In this document: one piece after another, positions 45,311 through 57,641 of the stretch
Layout: each line of letters begins with the position of its first letter
Numbering within the stretch: the first letter of the stretch is position 1
Source of the DNA: Massospora cicadina
Lineage: Eukaryota > Entomophthoromycota > Entomophthoromycetes > Entomophthorales > Entomophthoraceae
Assembly (NCBI GenBank): GCA_022478985.1
Contig: JAKSZP010008039.1
Span: forward strand, 100,169 to 164,168
Direction: 5' to 3'
DNA length: 64,000 bases
The notes under the pieces: model-generated
What the model saw: the letters and a program-made list of their open reading frames with translations, nothing else
The model's database searches: none
Told to the model about the DNA's origin: nothing
Program-made: the position numbers and the translations under genes

Positions 45311-48300
45311 TAGGCGAAATGGCATAACTATTTTATAAACCCCTAGAAGTTATTTGAAATATACGTACTTTTTGAGTTCTGGGTTCACTGTTACATGATA
45401 TATTTCCTCATTCAAATCTAGCTGGCGAATCAAGTGCTTTTAGTAATAAACAAAAGAATGTTAATAAAAAAGTGTCGTGGGATAAAGGTCTAATTATATA
45501 ACTGCGTTTGTTTCAAAGATTAACAAATGATTATAGTTCATCACTTAATTGTAGTGCAAATATGCGAGGATATGACTAAATTTTTGTAAGGGTTATTGAC
45601 TCAAATGCCAAAATGGAGTGGACATATTTTAATGCCTCTTAAGGTCTCTGGTTTATATTATGAACGAGGCACCCCAAGGCAAGTACAAGTCATTTTAAAT
45701 CATAAGCTGCGTGAAAAAGAATAATAAACGTTAAACCTGGTAAATCATGAGTCATAAACACTGTTACAAACTCACTATACCATTCTGAAAAGCTTTAAGG
45801 AAGTAATAATCACCATATTCCTAGTACCGCTGTCACAGACTCCCTGGATGCAAACCCCCATTGTGTGGGTCAATTTAAGAGGATACATTATCACTGTATT
45901 TGATTAATATAGATTTATGATGAGAAACGGAGATACAGCTAAAAAGCTATTATTTATGGAAAGTTGCACAAGGAGAAAAAACTCTCCGTGAATAAAAGGC
46001 ATTATGTCCTATCAGGTGTTATTTACCCAAGCTTTAAAAGGTAGCTTGTTTAATAGCATCCACCAAGGTCACTTCACTGGCTTCCTCTATGGATATACCC
46101 CAATTTCTCATGAGGTTTGTTAAAGAAAGTTTTTGTTAGCACCAGCATTGACGTTTCCATAACATCTTCAACTCTTCTTTCTTTCATAACCATTTTAAGA
46201 GAAAGAAGAAGAATTGATTTAAAAATGAATTCCTTTATTTTCAAATAGTTTTTTTTGAATTTTTCTAATGCACTTTTTCATCTATTCATCCTTGTTGAGT
46301 TTCTCAACTTCAACAGATTATCTCTACCTAAATTAAACTTTGTTATATAATTATGACTGTTTGTCCTTTCGCTGCATATATTGGTTCATACTCTCCTCAG
46401 CATAAATTTATTTCCATAACTAAACTTGTGCCTTGCAGAAGGTAATCACTAACCCTTGGTCCATTATCATTTATCTGTTGCTTTACAACTAGAGTATATT
46501 AAATATCATTCTCAAAATGACTCAGCAGGGGGTGTAGTTAATATTGGAGATTGTAGTTCCAGATGGAGTTTTGAAAAAACGATATCAGCAACTTTGTATC
46601 TGGAACCTTGGTGGCTCTGAAAAGTGGAAGAAAAAAATTATGTTCATAACTGAATCTTTTTAAATTGTGTACTTTGGAAAATCAGACTAGGCTGCGTCCT
46701 ATCTCTCATCAGGACAAGCCACTTTGTTGACCGATTGAAGAAATTCATATAGGGTTTTTGTGATAATTTATGTTTGTCAAAAAACTCTCAATTAGCTTAA
46801 GTGATTGACTGTCAGTTCCTTAAAACTCTGGGCCACTTAATAAAAGGCCATTGTTCCTCCCACAGCCTTTACTTTCCTTCCATAAAATGAACCTTGGCAA
46901 AAAAAGTTGTGGTTATTCTAAAGTAATTGCATCCATGGACGATGAGACTATTTTTCAAAGTACACAAAGGCAGATGGAGTGCTCAAGGCATTACTTCCAA
47001 AATCAGTTTACTTCTAAAAGTAGAAACTTTAACCAGAAAGTGATTATAAGTATGGTGTTGAAACGTTGATACTAGGAGGGTAGGATAAGATAGGAAGGAT
47101 GTACTAGGGCTTAGTTTGCTCCTCAAAAAACCAAAACCATATGAATCTCTTCTAATTTAATATAAAGCTCTCTCCATTAGGTTTATGATGACTTTGGGTA
47201 AAATTAAATTATGCTTTGGTCTATAACTGATAGGCAACTCATCCTAAAAGGCGATTAGTCTGCATACCACCATTATGAGAGTAGAGCAAACTTTGCCTTA
47301 ATTTCAAATCAATACTTTACCCTGAGCTATAACTTGTTCTTAAAACAAGGTGAACAATGTCGTGACTAAGCAGCTTATCAAGAGTTATACTTTAAGTAAG
47401 TATTTTTCAATGTAAGGCAATTTCTATCAAATTTATGTTTATCAATAAATGGATTTTTAGATTTTATTTTTCTTTAGCTAGTTTGTATAAGAAGATGAGA
47501 TTAATTGATATTTACCTCCATGATACAAATAAAAGGAAAGGAAAAAATAATATAGACTTGCCTTAGATATTGTAAATATATTTATTATTTGTCTTGAATA
47601 CTATCAGGCTAAGATATAACTGGAATGATTTCTTAAACTTTATATTGACATATTACTTCTAAGCCTTTTCATAGACCCATTCTTCCCTTGGTTTTTCTCA
47701 AAAAGATATACTGTGATCCATAAGTGCTGGGTTTTGTGGGACTACTATAGACTGGAGTTATCTTCAGATTAACCTGCTTTGAATCTGTATGATCTGAATA
47801 TTCTTTAAAAATGAGAAATTTTATTAAGTAAGTGGTCATTGTATATAACCTATGCGTGTCCCAGAATCTTATTTATTAATAAATGTGATGGTCAGGTAAA
47901 TCCTGACCCACAACAAAGGGACTGCAGAAGGCCTTTACTAAAATTACTTCAGGAGTAAAAGACAAAGAGGCCAAGTTTGTGATAACAAATAGTAGTATCA
48001 AAGAGTTGAACATTTTTTTCACACTTTTGTAAAAATTATAGGCTTTAATGCTAATTTGAGATGGCAAGGTATTAATGGGTCAATAAGATGCTTAGATAGA
48101 AAAATTTGCTCACAAGATGACTCTGATGATTCAGCTTTCCTAGTTTCTATGTCAATTTGCTACTATTGTGATTAAAAGAAATCATTAGATCCTTAACTAT
48201 AGCAATATGTGTCATTATAATATAATGGTATAACTAGCGAGAAACATGATAAAACACACAAGAAAAAAGGAGGACAGATACAAAGGGGTTCTCATATTTT

Positions 48301-49537
48301 ATTAGTTCAAAGTGTTTAACCTTTATAAGAACTTAGAGAATTAAGTGCCGCAGGTAATACATTGGTCATCATCAAAAAGGATCTATAATTCCTTTCAGGA
48401 ATGAGGATTGATTATGGATCTTTGCATATGTTTTTACCATGAAACTCACCTGGAGATTGTGTGAGAGCTTCTTGATTTTTGTTAGTAAGGACTAAGAAGC
48501 AAGTACTTTTTAATGGATGGCGTTGGTTTACTAACTTGATAGATATATCCTGGTTAGATTCTTTACTTTTATGTCAATTTGAAGCTCCACTGAGATAGGG
48601 TGTCACTCAGCTCCACCAGACAGAAAAATTATCATGGATGACAATATGTATCTGATATTAGCACTCAAATCTTGCGCTGTTGGTACATCTGTTCATCGCC
48701 TTGAACTCAGACCGTACATCTCTTGAATATTTTGTTAAAACGGGACATAGACTCAAAGAAGATTTCCATAAATTCCGTGTACCACAGTTCTCTGGGACAC
48801 ATCAGCTATAATACATTTAGATCTTGCCTTATATATGTCACTTTAAGGTACAATCTAAGAAGTATATATATTTGGCCAATTTACTGGTCAGTGATTATAA
48901 AACAAAACAAGTTCAACTATATGATACATAGGAAGTACATTCTGTCATTCATTGATTTGGGAAGAAACATTGTGGTAGTCTTTACTATTCCTTGGTGACA
49001 ATTTTATGCAATCAGATTATTCTATCAACTAGAGTCTGCATTTTTAAATTAACAGTATCAGGCACTAAACACCAACAGAGGTTGTAAGCTATCAAAAATC
49101 AAGGATCCCATCCTTAAAGAGCCTGTAAGGGTGATTTACAAATTACTTGGTGGTAGCTCTTTTTATAAGTGTAAACTTTTTTGTGTTTACTGCACAGTTT
49201 TGAGGTTGCGTTGAATATATGGTTGATTAAAATAATAATGTGTAGGTTAAGAATTGTATGAAGCCAATTATCCTATTTGAGTCCTAAAAAACTAATATGA
49301 GTAAGTCTTTATTAAAGATAGTGCTGACGCTCTTCCTTCTGATAACTCAAAGGCACTTTTGGATAAAAAGGGAACATTTCTTTTTCACTCTTCCACTGTA
49401 GTAATTGGGAAGCATCTGGACAAGGAAAACTATACCTTCAATTCTAATTACAAGAATTAGCACAAGAAAAATAGATATAACAAACCTATTTCTCACACTC
49501 TGATCATAAGAGCACAACAAATTAAATTTTATAAGAA
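45311..49537. other. AT-rich 4.2 kb without supported gene
   Basis: All reading frames are short (the longest is 91 codons at 48723-48998) and show no domain motif. Some stretches may be very old transposon remains, for example a weak RT-like TTIDWSYLQINL near 47740-47775, but nothing is firm. Confidence 0.5.
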
Positions 49538-49604
49538 TCTAAATGTTTTTAGTACTAGATGGTCCCAACCCAAGGGGGATTCATCGATGTTCTAAATGTT
49601 TTTA
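49538..49604 (-). mobile_element. Ultra-short family-A LINE tail insertion (about 40 bp) with TSD
   Basis: TCTAAATGTTTTTA occurs at 49538-49551 and again at 49591-49604. Between them the minus strand reads the last bases of the family-A LINE: ACATCGATGAATCC, then TTGGGTTGGGACC and ATCTAGTACT. One C in the C-run differs from the tail at 5299-5345. This is an extremely 5'-truncated insertion. Confidence 0.9.
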
Positions 49605-50052
49605 AAGTGACCTTTATTGTACTTTTATATTATATAAATTCAAGGATGATGTATAGGAAATTTAGAGACCTACCCTTCCACTGGTGCAAAAATGAAAGCA
49701 GCATTTATTGCAGATAAATTTATCCCTTAGGAGCCATTTGGAACAATTAATGCTTCATCCACCTAGTCAGATTCCGCAGCCAACTAGGTCACAACCTTCC
49801 TGGATGGATACCTAAAAAGCGTGTCCCAACGCCTTTACCCAACCCCAGGGTTTTAACCTTATAATACTATCAGTCTTCTTAGTGAGACTTTTCACCCATT
49901 GATTTCAGGTCACGTTGTTTTAAACTAACCTGCATATTGATGCCATAAAGCGTTGTAGATGCTTCAGCAACCTCAATAACCTTATAGACCAGTGCAAATC
50001 CCAATAGATCCACACAAGAATACTTAACTGTTAATTATTTATAATACTAAGT

Positions 50053-50115
50053 GACTCTTACAAACATTATTTTTTTAGTACTAGATGGTCCCAACCCAAG
50101 ACTCTTACAAACATT
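50053..50115 (-). mobile_element. Ultra-short family-A LINE tail insertion (about 31 bp) with TSD
   Basis: GACTCTTACAAACATT occurs at 50053-50068 and exactly again at 50100-50115. The 31 bases between them are, on the minus strand, TTGGGTTGGGACC, ATCTAGTACT and an A-run, the terminal part of the family-A tail. Confidence 0.93.
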
Positions 50116-50549
50116 GTTGTAATCATTCCCAGTGGAACTTAATAATATAGTGGAATCAAATTCAGCGATTTGATTTTTATATTCCATTGTATATAATTAA
50201 AACAATAGTTACTAAAATAATATTTACTCCCACATCTGCTATAGTTATCTTATAAAAAATCATTTCCCAGCAGATAAACAGTGATTAAATTATAATATAC
50301 TAAGGTGGATGGTGTGGGAATTCCAAAATTTGAATACATCACACTGCTTGACCAGCTTATCCAGCAAAAATAGAGTCTCAGAGGCAGACGCCACTTTATA
50401 AATGGCCTGAATTTGAAGGCGTAGTTTATAAATTAGGTGTCAGAGTTAGATCTTTTTTCTCCTTACATGATGCATCTTTTCATGCCCATCCTCAGCAGCA
50501 TGATTACTCTTTTTCTTCTTGTGTATGCTACCACCTCCTACAAGTTCAG

Positions 50550-51181
50550 TTCTATGGCTATACACTACACCAGGACTACATCAGTTAATTCTGAAAAATG
50601 TTTCCTGCATTCCTGTTTACCCTTCAGGTTGGGGCTCTCATAGCTTTGCGCTGTAACAAAATCACTATGCCAACCTTGCTGAAGAATTCCAAAGCTCCTA
50701 TATTCCCTCTAGGTTGGGCTTCTCTTTTTTGATTAATGCAGAACTCTAAGTTCTCTTTTCTCATGAATCTCCATAGTGGACCCAGTTTCAACACAAACTG
50801 GTCCTTGTCATGGACGGGGCTCCCAAGGCCCAGCCTGCCACCAGCCCTACACCACTCCCCCATATGTGGCTGTACCAGCTCTGAATGGTCCTATCCAAAC
50901 AGAAGCCCTTGTCAGGCATACCAGGATGAGGTGCGGTGCACCAACCTCTGTCACCTTGGGCCTCCAGGCGGAGGTGCCTCCCCATGACCTCTAACGCCTC
51001 GGGTTTAATGGGCCAAGGTGCGGCCAACTGGCCTCTGTCACCTTGGGCCACTCTGGATCCCCACTAGCCAGGGAAGGGCCACTCCAAAAGTATCTCTGTG
51101 CATCCACCCCCTTCCTTTCCTCCTAATGCACCACCATCTTCTCCCCCCAAACTCTCTTTAAATAAATAAATTTAAATAAAA
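50550..51181 (+). mobile_element. Possible small retroposon with TAAA-rich tail
   Basis: A GC-rich block within AT-rich DNA ends in AATAAATAAATTTAAATAAA. The 10-mer ACAAGTTCAG lies at 51182-51191 right after the tail and at 50540-50549, so it may be a TSD of a 632-bp insertion. Inside, CCTCTGTCACCTTGGGCC is repeated at 50945 and 51032. No protein match or polymerase III box is recognised. It may be the 3' end of another LINE or a SINE-like unit. Confidence 0.45.
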
Positions 51182-51191
51182 ACAAGTTCAG

Positions 51192-52990
51192 CAAACAGCG
51201 GCATTTATTGAAATTGGACTCAAAGTTGGAATAGAATTTTAAAGTGAGGGCCATCAGGGCTGACCTTGCTTTGAAATACTTCCAAAAAAGGCTAAAATAA
51301 TTATGTGTCATAAGGGGCGTGATAGCCTCCAGAATTGGTGGCATCCAGGCAACTTGGCGGCGAAACAGGGGAACCTCAGAATGACACCCAATAAAATGAT
51401 TTATTTATATTATTCTGCTATTAACCCAAATAGGAAAATCCTACTCAGAATAACGGAATTGCAACTATTGACATACATGAAACCCATAATTCCCAACCTT
51501 ATGAGATTCATGTACAATTGTTGATTGTTACAGTCCTTCCAATATGTTCACTCTCTTCTTTTCTTCCATCATAATTCATCCCCTTACTCCACGCAAGATA
51601 ACAGAAGGTGGAAATACCGCCAGAATAGCACAATTGCAGCAAACATAAAAGATTCTAATTAAATATATATATGTTTAATTTTTCTATTTTTAAAAACAAT
51701 CTCCTTATAAACAAATATAATATTTTCATATTCTTTTTTTATTTTTTCTCTATATTTTTTAATAATACTATTTTTAATTTTTTCTCTTAGATCCAATACT
51801 TTTAGTATTTTCTATGGACCCAATTCATTATATGACCATCAGCGATGTTTTTCAGCATATAGGCCTCTGTCACCATATAAATTTTTTAACCATGGCTACT
51901 CAACTACACTTGATAATGAGAACCAAATGTAACCTTCCATCTGTGGTTACTCCCTGTAACTCTTGGGCCTACTGCACTAATTCTGATGTTTTTAACTAAT
52001 AACTGTTTATATAATTTGATAATATGTATATGGGTAGGTGATACTAGTATAAAGAATAGTATCTAGATGAATTTCTACAAGCATATGTATATCTTCTTCT
52101 CAGGTTTCTCCTTGAGACAGGTACTGGCAGCCCTGCTTCAACCCATTGTGAAAGTTCTGATATCTTATCTAGATAACAAGGGAAATCCTATCTTTTTAAC
52201 TCCTCCTCTAGAGTTGGCAACGTCTTGTCTAAAGGAACCTGTTACTTAATAGAACTTAAACTGCTAGGTTCAGGAGTTCTCATGGGAACTTCTCCCTTCC
52301 TCTCTTACAAAGGAGCTGCGGAGATCTCAACAAGCAATATCTACCCAAATGATATCTGATCCTACAACTTTAATTCTAAGAATAGTTAATACACAAATGT
52401 ATAACAGGCTAAATATTCAAGTCTTAAAGTACCTTGATCTATGATATGCTTTATATACTTAAAATCAGAGGAATTTATAGGGAATCCAGTACTCAACTCT
52501 TCCTTTGGCGCCCAACTTGGAAATGGCAGCCGTTGCAGATGTATTTGTTCTCTGATATCACACCCAACAATGACACCCTCATCCATCATTTCAAAGTCTG
52601 CCACCAACTAGAGACAAGACCCTTCCAGTTGAATTAGATAATGTATTCCAACACTTTTGATAAACCTCAACAGATTACCTTTATTATGCTAGAAACCTGC
52701 TTAGTTAATGGACAATTTTACTTATTAACAGCAGGTCACGTTACCTAAAAGGTTAAATTGAAAGTTGCTACCAGAAGTGTTGTTGACGTTTCAGCAACTT
52801 ATCATAGCTTCCTGAGTCGAGTGATGACAAACTCCAATTGACTAATTTAATAAATTACCAATTAGAAAATTATGAATCAAATCATATGTAAAGCACTGTT
52901 GGCATCCCCCAATGAAACACTAATAATCTGGTAGAATCAAATTTCAGAGGAAAAGATAGTATTTTTAAAGGTTTTTACCAAACAATAGTA
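51192..52990. other. AT-rich stretch, no supported gene
   Basis: Only short frames (60-67 codons near 51814, 52067 and 52434) without recognisable motifs. The part nearest 52990 may include the 3' region of the minus-strand gypsy element. Confidence 0.5.
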
Positions 52991-52999
52991 TCATATACA

Positions 53000-55010
53000 A
53001 TGATAACTACCACATCCACTAGAGGGTCTCATCCCAAGGGAGAAAGAATATATTATAATTTAATGAAGGTGTTTAATATGAGCATACTAAAATACCAAAA
53101 CACCACCTTTGCAATAACCCTAAATGGACGCAACCATAGGGAGACCAACTTTTTTCTTCTAAACTGTGGGTATCACATTAGGCTACCCTATTCCTCACAT
53201 GGTAGTCTTGAGCGCCAGTCAATTTTGATCGTCCTTCTTTTTTGCTCTATATCTTCTTTTCACCAATGTCTCAAATGCCTGTAATTGCAATTTGATCACA
53301 ATGTGCACCAGTTGGTATATATATTGTTCTGAAACTCATCTCCAATCTGATTCTACTACTGGATACAAAATAAGCGGTAGTGAAGATCTTTTTCAAGTAA
53401 GAGTTTAATTAGAGTTTTCTGTCACCGTAAGATGACTGATATTGTATAAAATGTGACTGAGCCCAGATAAGATCTCAAGTGGAGGGTTTCTCACCTACCA
53501 ATTTTCTCATAGTCATGGCCAGAGTTTCTAAAGACTCCCTCTTACATTCCATTCATTTCTGGACAGTATGGAATAGACACCACTCCTTGGATAACAATCA
53601 GTTTTTTCAGCCTTAAAATATCATAGGAAGTAAAGTTAATTCTATAATCACTGCGTAATACTTGTGGGCAACCATGCTGGTACACTAATTGGTCCAGTAT
53701 GAAATTTTTGGTGCTTGTTAAATCTACTTTGATCAAGGCTTTGGTCTTGACCCATCTGTTCAGATGGTTTATTGCAACTATAATGTACTTTTCTCTCCAG
53801 TACTAACACTCAGGGCCCCAGAATCTATCAATACCGTGTGCAAGCAAACCCAGGGTGCATTAGACAGTATCCTGTTACTTTTTTGTTGATCTTGTGGAGT
53901 TGGTGTTCAAACACAGCAGGCTAAATAATTCGCTAATTATAACTGATCAATACACAGTAATAGTACTGGTGTAAATGATCCATTGTTTTTCTTATACCAC
54001 CATGCCCTACAACTTTGTGAGGCTTGTATAGTCTCTGAGCGTTTTAACAGTTTAGGAATAATAATTATTTTTTTAATTGATATATAAAGCTGTCCATTCT
54101 CGTTTTAGTATTTTCAATCTCCTATTTCAGCGTAATCTAAATCTTCTGGTGTTTACCCCAATACTTTTCTTTAAGACTATTAAAATAGTTCATCTAGTAC
54201 TAAAAAAAAGACTATTAGAATAGTTCATATAGCTTCTGATACACAACTTAATTGTACGTAATCTTGATAACTCTTCAGCGTTCTGATGGTCTACTACCCC
54301 TCTGTGTAATATATTAAATTTACACGCTTGCAGTTTCAAAGCTCATCTAGCCAGTTGCCCTTATGGTTCTTTAAGACTATGCAACCATCAAAGAGATGAA
54401 TGGTCAGTCATAATATTGAAGTGCATCTCATGAATATACAGTCAGAGTTGTTTGCAGGCGTATATCACTGTGAGGCATTCATGATCCATCACAGGGTATT
54501 TCCTTTCTGTCAGCAGATGATTAAGTCACATAGCCACAGGATGCTCCTCTCCATAATTTTCTACTTAACTTGAAAATGGCTCTGATCACTATAAATGAGA
54601 AAACCATTTGAATTATAAACGCTTAATTAAAATTTGTGTACTTAAGAACAGGACTAGTCATCAGATATTCTCAGAACTCATTGTACGATTCTTGGGCCTC
54701 CTCATTCCATATAGGTCCTTTTTTCAGATCCTTTAATAGGCGGAATAATGTTTGGCATTTCTGTCAAATTCTTTGATAAATTGGCAGCAGTAGCCATCTA
54801 TTTAAAGAAATAATTGTAGATCTCAAACTATCTTTGAGGTCAACATCCATTCAATGGCCATTATTTTAGCATTGGAGGTTGTGATCCATTGTAGTTTATC
54901 ACAAACCCCATATTTAAGCTATTTTTAAAAATTTCCCATTTCTCATTTTAATCTTCAGAACCACAGCTAGGCATTTGAGCATTTTCTCTAAGAGTTCCAG
55001 GTGATTGGTA
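53000..55010 (-). pseudogene. Ty3/gypsy pol, RT thumb to integrase (heavily decayed)
   Basis: On the minus strand RTFTNHLELLEKMLKCL and an L-K-I-K-M-R RT thumb lie near 54900-55010. LLKDLKKGPIWNEEAQESY is near 54690-54740. RNase H blocks (ERKYPVMDHECLTVIYACK and MTDHSSL) lie near 54390-54520. Integrase (STKNFILDQLVYQHGCPQ, then SDYRINFTSYDI and PYCPEMNGM) is at 53542-53736. The pieces match the pol at 26-28.7 kb in order and wording, so it is the same family. The catalytic SDNG reads SDYR. A family-A LINE micro-insertion lies inside it at 54194. Confidence 0.75.
54173..54228 (+). mobile_element. Ultra-short family-A LINE tail insertion (about 14 bp) with 21-bp TSD
   Basis: The 21 bases at 54173-54193 recur at 54208-54228 with one A/G difference. 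Between them lies CTAGTACTAAAAAA, the very end of the family-A tail. It disrupts a minus-strand gypsy pol between RT and integrase. Confidence 0.85.
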
Positions 55011-55611
55011 AATGTTCTTGTCAGGCTTTGACCTAGTAGGTGTGAAGCCTCAACCTTGGGCTCATGATATATTTGTTTGTTTTAGGCAATTTTTGCCTAT
55101 ATGATTAGTAATTAACAATTGTTAATTTATTAGGATCAAGGCATAAAATTATTAATTTTAATTTACTTGCCTCAAACGGTGGATACCGACAAAATTAAAG
55201 TTAAACAAATTTAGGATGAATCGCCCAATTTTGCTCCACTGGCTGATAAGATAGGGAAGAATGACCAAGCCGAATTTCTGTTCATCCTGATATTAGGCCT
55301 GAGGATGTATTCAGTGTTTAACTCCTCTACTCACCTCATTGACCACCTCACGCCATCTATTATGCCTTGTGTCACCTGTTCTACCTTTCTATCTATTGTC
55401 TTCCCTATGATAAATAATGAAAACCACATAACTTTGTTACCGTTCTCTCATTCCAGCTCTCAAAAATAAAGCCTGATCTACTTCAACCCTGAACCTAAAC
55501 TTTGCCTTTACTTCCTACATTCCTAAATCTATTTATACCTTCACACGTTGTATACGCCTATCTCTCACCATCTGAAATATCCCATTCCTTTATATATTTT
55601 ATTCTTGATTT
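55011..55611. other. AT-rich stretch, no gene seen
   Basis: No motif recognised beyond possible extension of the gypsy RT on the minus strand near 55000-55080. Confidence 0.5.
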
Positions 55612-55624
55612 TATTCTGGTACTA
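55612..55624. repeat. Left TSD of the ORF1-only element
   Basis: TATTCTGGTACTA, repeated exactly at 57550-57562. Confidence 0.88.
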
Positions 55625-57549
55625 CTACTATATCTCTCCGCTCAGTGTAATTTTCTGGGCAAAATTACACAAATTAATAAACAAATCCAAATAGCCCATT
55701 GTAGTTTTGCTCCAATGTCCTCGGATTTTCCATTTGGTTGCTCCAGCATGGGGCAGCGGCAAAACTCCACCCATTGTTTTCTGTCCAGCAGGAAAATGCG
55801 CTAGGACTGGTTCACCCAGTCATTCCAAACCCATGGGATGATTTGTTCCTCCCAAGGACCTTGATGCCCACCTTGCTCATACCCAAGCGGTACCTTGCTG
55901 CCCCCTGGTGCTCCCCCAGAGCAACATGCACTATGGCCTAAGGGTCAAATATGGGAAACTATTCTCATACCATAACCAAGCCATTATCAAAATGGCACAG
56001 GCGGTGATGACATCCGCCGGATTTATAGATTTCTGCCCCTAAAAGGGGTATTTCAACATCAGCTTCACCTGCAAAGCTGACGCTGCCACTGCAGCAACTG
56101 TGCCCCTGGTATTCCAGGGCACCCCTCTCCTCACAACTTGAACCTGACTCCCAGAGGTCACCACTTTGGTGGTCCAGTTTGCTGGTTTGCCCACACACCT
56201 CCCCCTGAAGTGCTCCACCAGGAGCTGATGGATGGTTTGGCATCCTATGGCTCCAACCCCATCTTACAATTTGCGGTCCCAAATGGGGCCACACGACTTG
56301 CTTGGCCTCAGGCATATGCCACAATCAGTCCTGAATTTAATAAAATTGCCATGTTGATTCCCCCTCGCACCATTATTCCTTCAGCGCCCAAACCATCCAA
56401 TTTGGGCCTGCGTCAAAGGTGGGCGGATGATCTGTCCATAATGTTTTGAGTTGGACCACTCAAAATGCAAGTGCCCCTCCTTGGCCACTTCTGATAGATC
56501 GGATGACTCGTCCACTGACCTCCAATTCGCTGCCCACCCAGTACAAGTTCCAGTATGGGGCACAATCCTAACTCCCATACCCCAAACCTGGAAGCTGTAG
56601 CTGCACCTGCAGCCACCAATCAGCCTCCTCTTCACTCCAATGCCACAAATGATTCCTCTAATCAAGCATCAGACTGGATCCCAATTTGATCCCATGCTTC
56701 CTCAAATGAATCAATCAAACCTCAACCATAAGCTGATTCCCCAATCCAATTTAAAGAAACCCATGGGAGTTATTGGCTGAAATTGACGAATCAGGTTAGC
56801 TCATTGAAGAACCATCTCTGCAAATCGAGCAGTTTGTTAATGCATAATGGGATGCCAAATACCCCCCTAAATTATATACCCCACAGCCAAACGCCAAATC
56901 GTTTTTCAGTGATCACCAGCTTGCAGTTGAAGCAGCTGCAACACCAGATTGTCATACCCTTCATAAAGCTGTCGCTAAATCAGTAATGATGCTCACAGGA
57001 GGAATTCCACCTCCTGTTATCCCTGAAAGTATTTCTCAAAAGAGTAAAATAACAGTAAACAGTTATACAAAAACGTTAATGATGCTATCCAGAACGTGGC
57101 AACTATAGCATGGAACCCAAAAGCGAAAATTACCTGAACCAACATTGCCACGTTTGTTAAACTCCAAGATGCCCAAATTAAAGCTGAAAAAGCTTTAACC
57201 AAATATATCAATGTCATTTACCTATCTGGCAATTTCCATGAAATACCAATAATTAGCAATATCGAACCACATGCCGCAGATGCTTCAACGCCCTTACTGT
57301 CTGCCTTGACACGCACTCTACTATGGGAGGAAGAAGCTGCTGCCAAAGATGAGCCCCCCAATCCCCCTCCCATTCCACCATGGAGGGATAAGCGGTTTCC
57401 GCTGCCCACCTGGTTAGTTGTTTTCTTGAAGTGTTCACTCAATCCGCTCATTTGGGCGTTTTTTTTGAACCAATTAGTTACGTTTTTTAGTTTAGTTTTA
57501 GTTTCAGTAATGTCCGTCCCCTGGTCAGCATACCTCGAATAAATACATA
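55625..57549 (+). mobile_element. ORF1-only, non-autonomous LINE-like element
   Basis: The 1,925-bp unit is bounded by a perfect 13-bp TSD. Its coding part resembles family-A ORF1 and is followed directly by a 3' tail, with no endonuclease or RT. The tail (GTAATGTCCGTCCCCTGGTC, then AGCATACCTCGAATAAATA) matches the last ~30 bases of the family-B LINEs, best of all the copy ending at 31491. It is therefore likely to have been mobilised by family-B ORF2. It could instead be an internally deleted member of a third LINE family. Confidence 0.8.
55740..57440 (+). pseudogene. ORF1-like gag protein of the non-autonomous element (decayed)
   Basis: Frames shift several times. Readable pieces are MHYGLRVKYGKLFSYHNQAI, GYFNISFTCKADAATAAT and PPEVLHQELMDGLASYGSN, which parallel HYIDVGFTEAALADHAAT and DPESLKLALHRGLMEFGSN of the LINE-A ORF1. 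The zinc knuckle at 56433-56474 keeps all CX2CX4HX4C ligands (C-P-stop-C-F-E-L-D-H-S-K-C-K-C) but has a TAA inside. Downstream, VNDAIQNVATIAWNPKAKI and KLQDAQIKAEKALTKYINV form a possibly helical C-terminal region. The final frame ends near PPNPPPIPPW. Confidence 0.7.
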
Positions 57550-57562
57550 TATTCTGGTACTA
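57550..57562. repeat. Right TSD of the ORF1-only element
   Basis: Exact copy of 55612-55624 directly after the A-rich tail. Confidence 0.88.
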
Positions 57563-57641
57563 TTTTTAGTACCATTTAATTCTTAAAAATTACACTCAAT
57601 CTAATAAGTCTTTCATCATTAATTATGCCTAATTTCAAAAT

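Noticed and set aside
47730..47800. RT-like string TTIDWSYLQINL as part of another gypsy copy
   Set aside because: No neighbouring pol motifs could be found in order, so it is too weak to call.
48723..48998. 91-codon plus-strand reading frame in the AT-rich region
   Set aside because: No recognisable motif, unusual composition rich in Ile, Tyr and Ser, and no context; expected by chance in 4 kb of AT-rich DNA.
51814..52640. Plus-strand frames that could be an antisense gene of the minus-strand gypsy element, like the one at 29-30 kb
   Set aside because: The frames are short, shift repeatedly and show no similarity to the antisense frame at 29292-30221.
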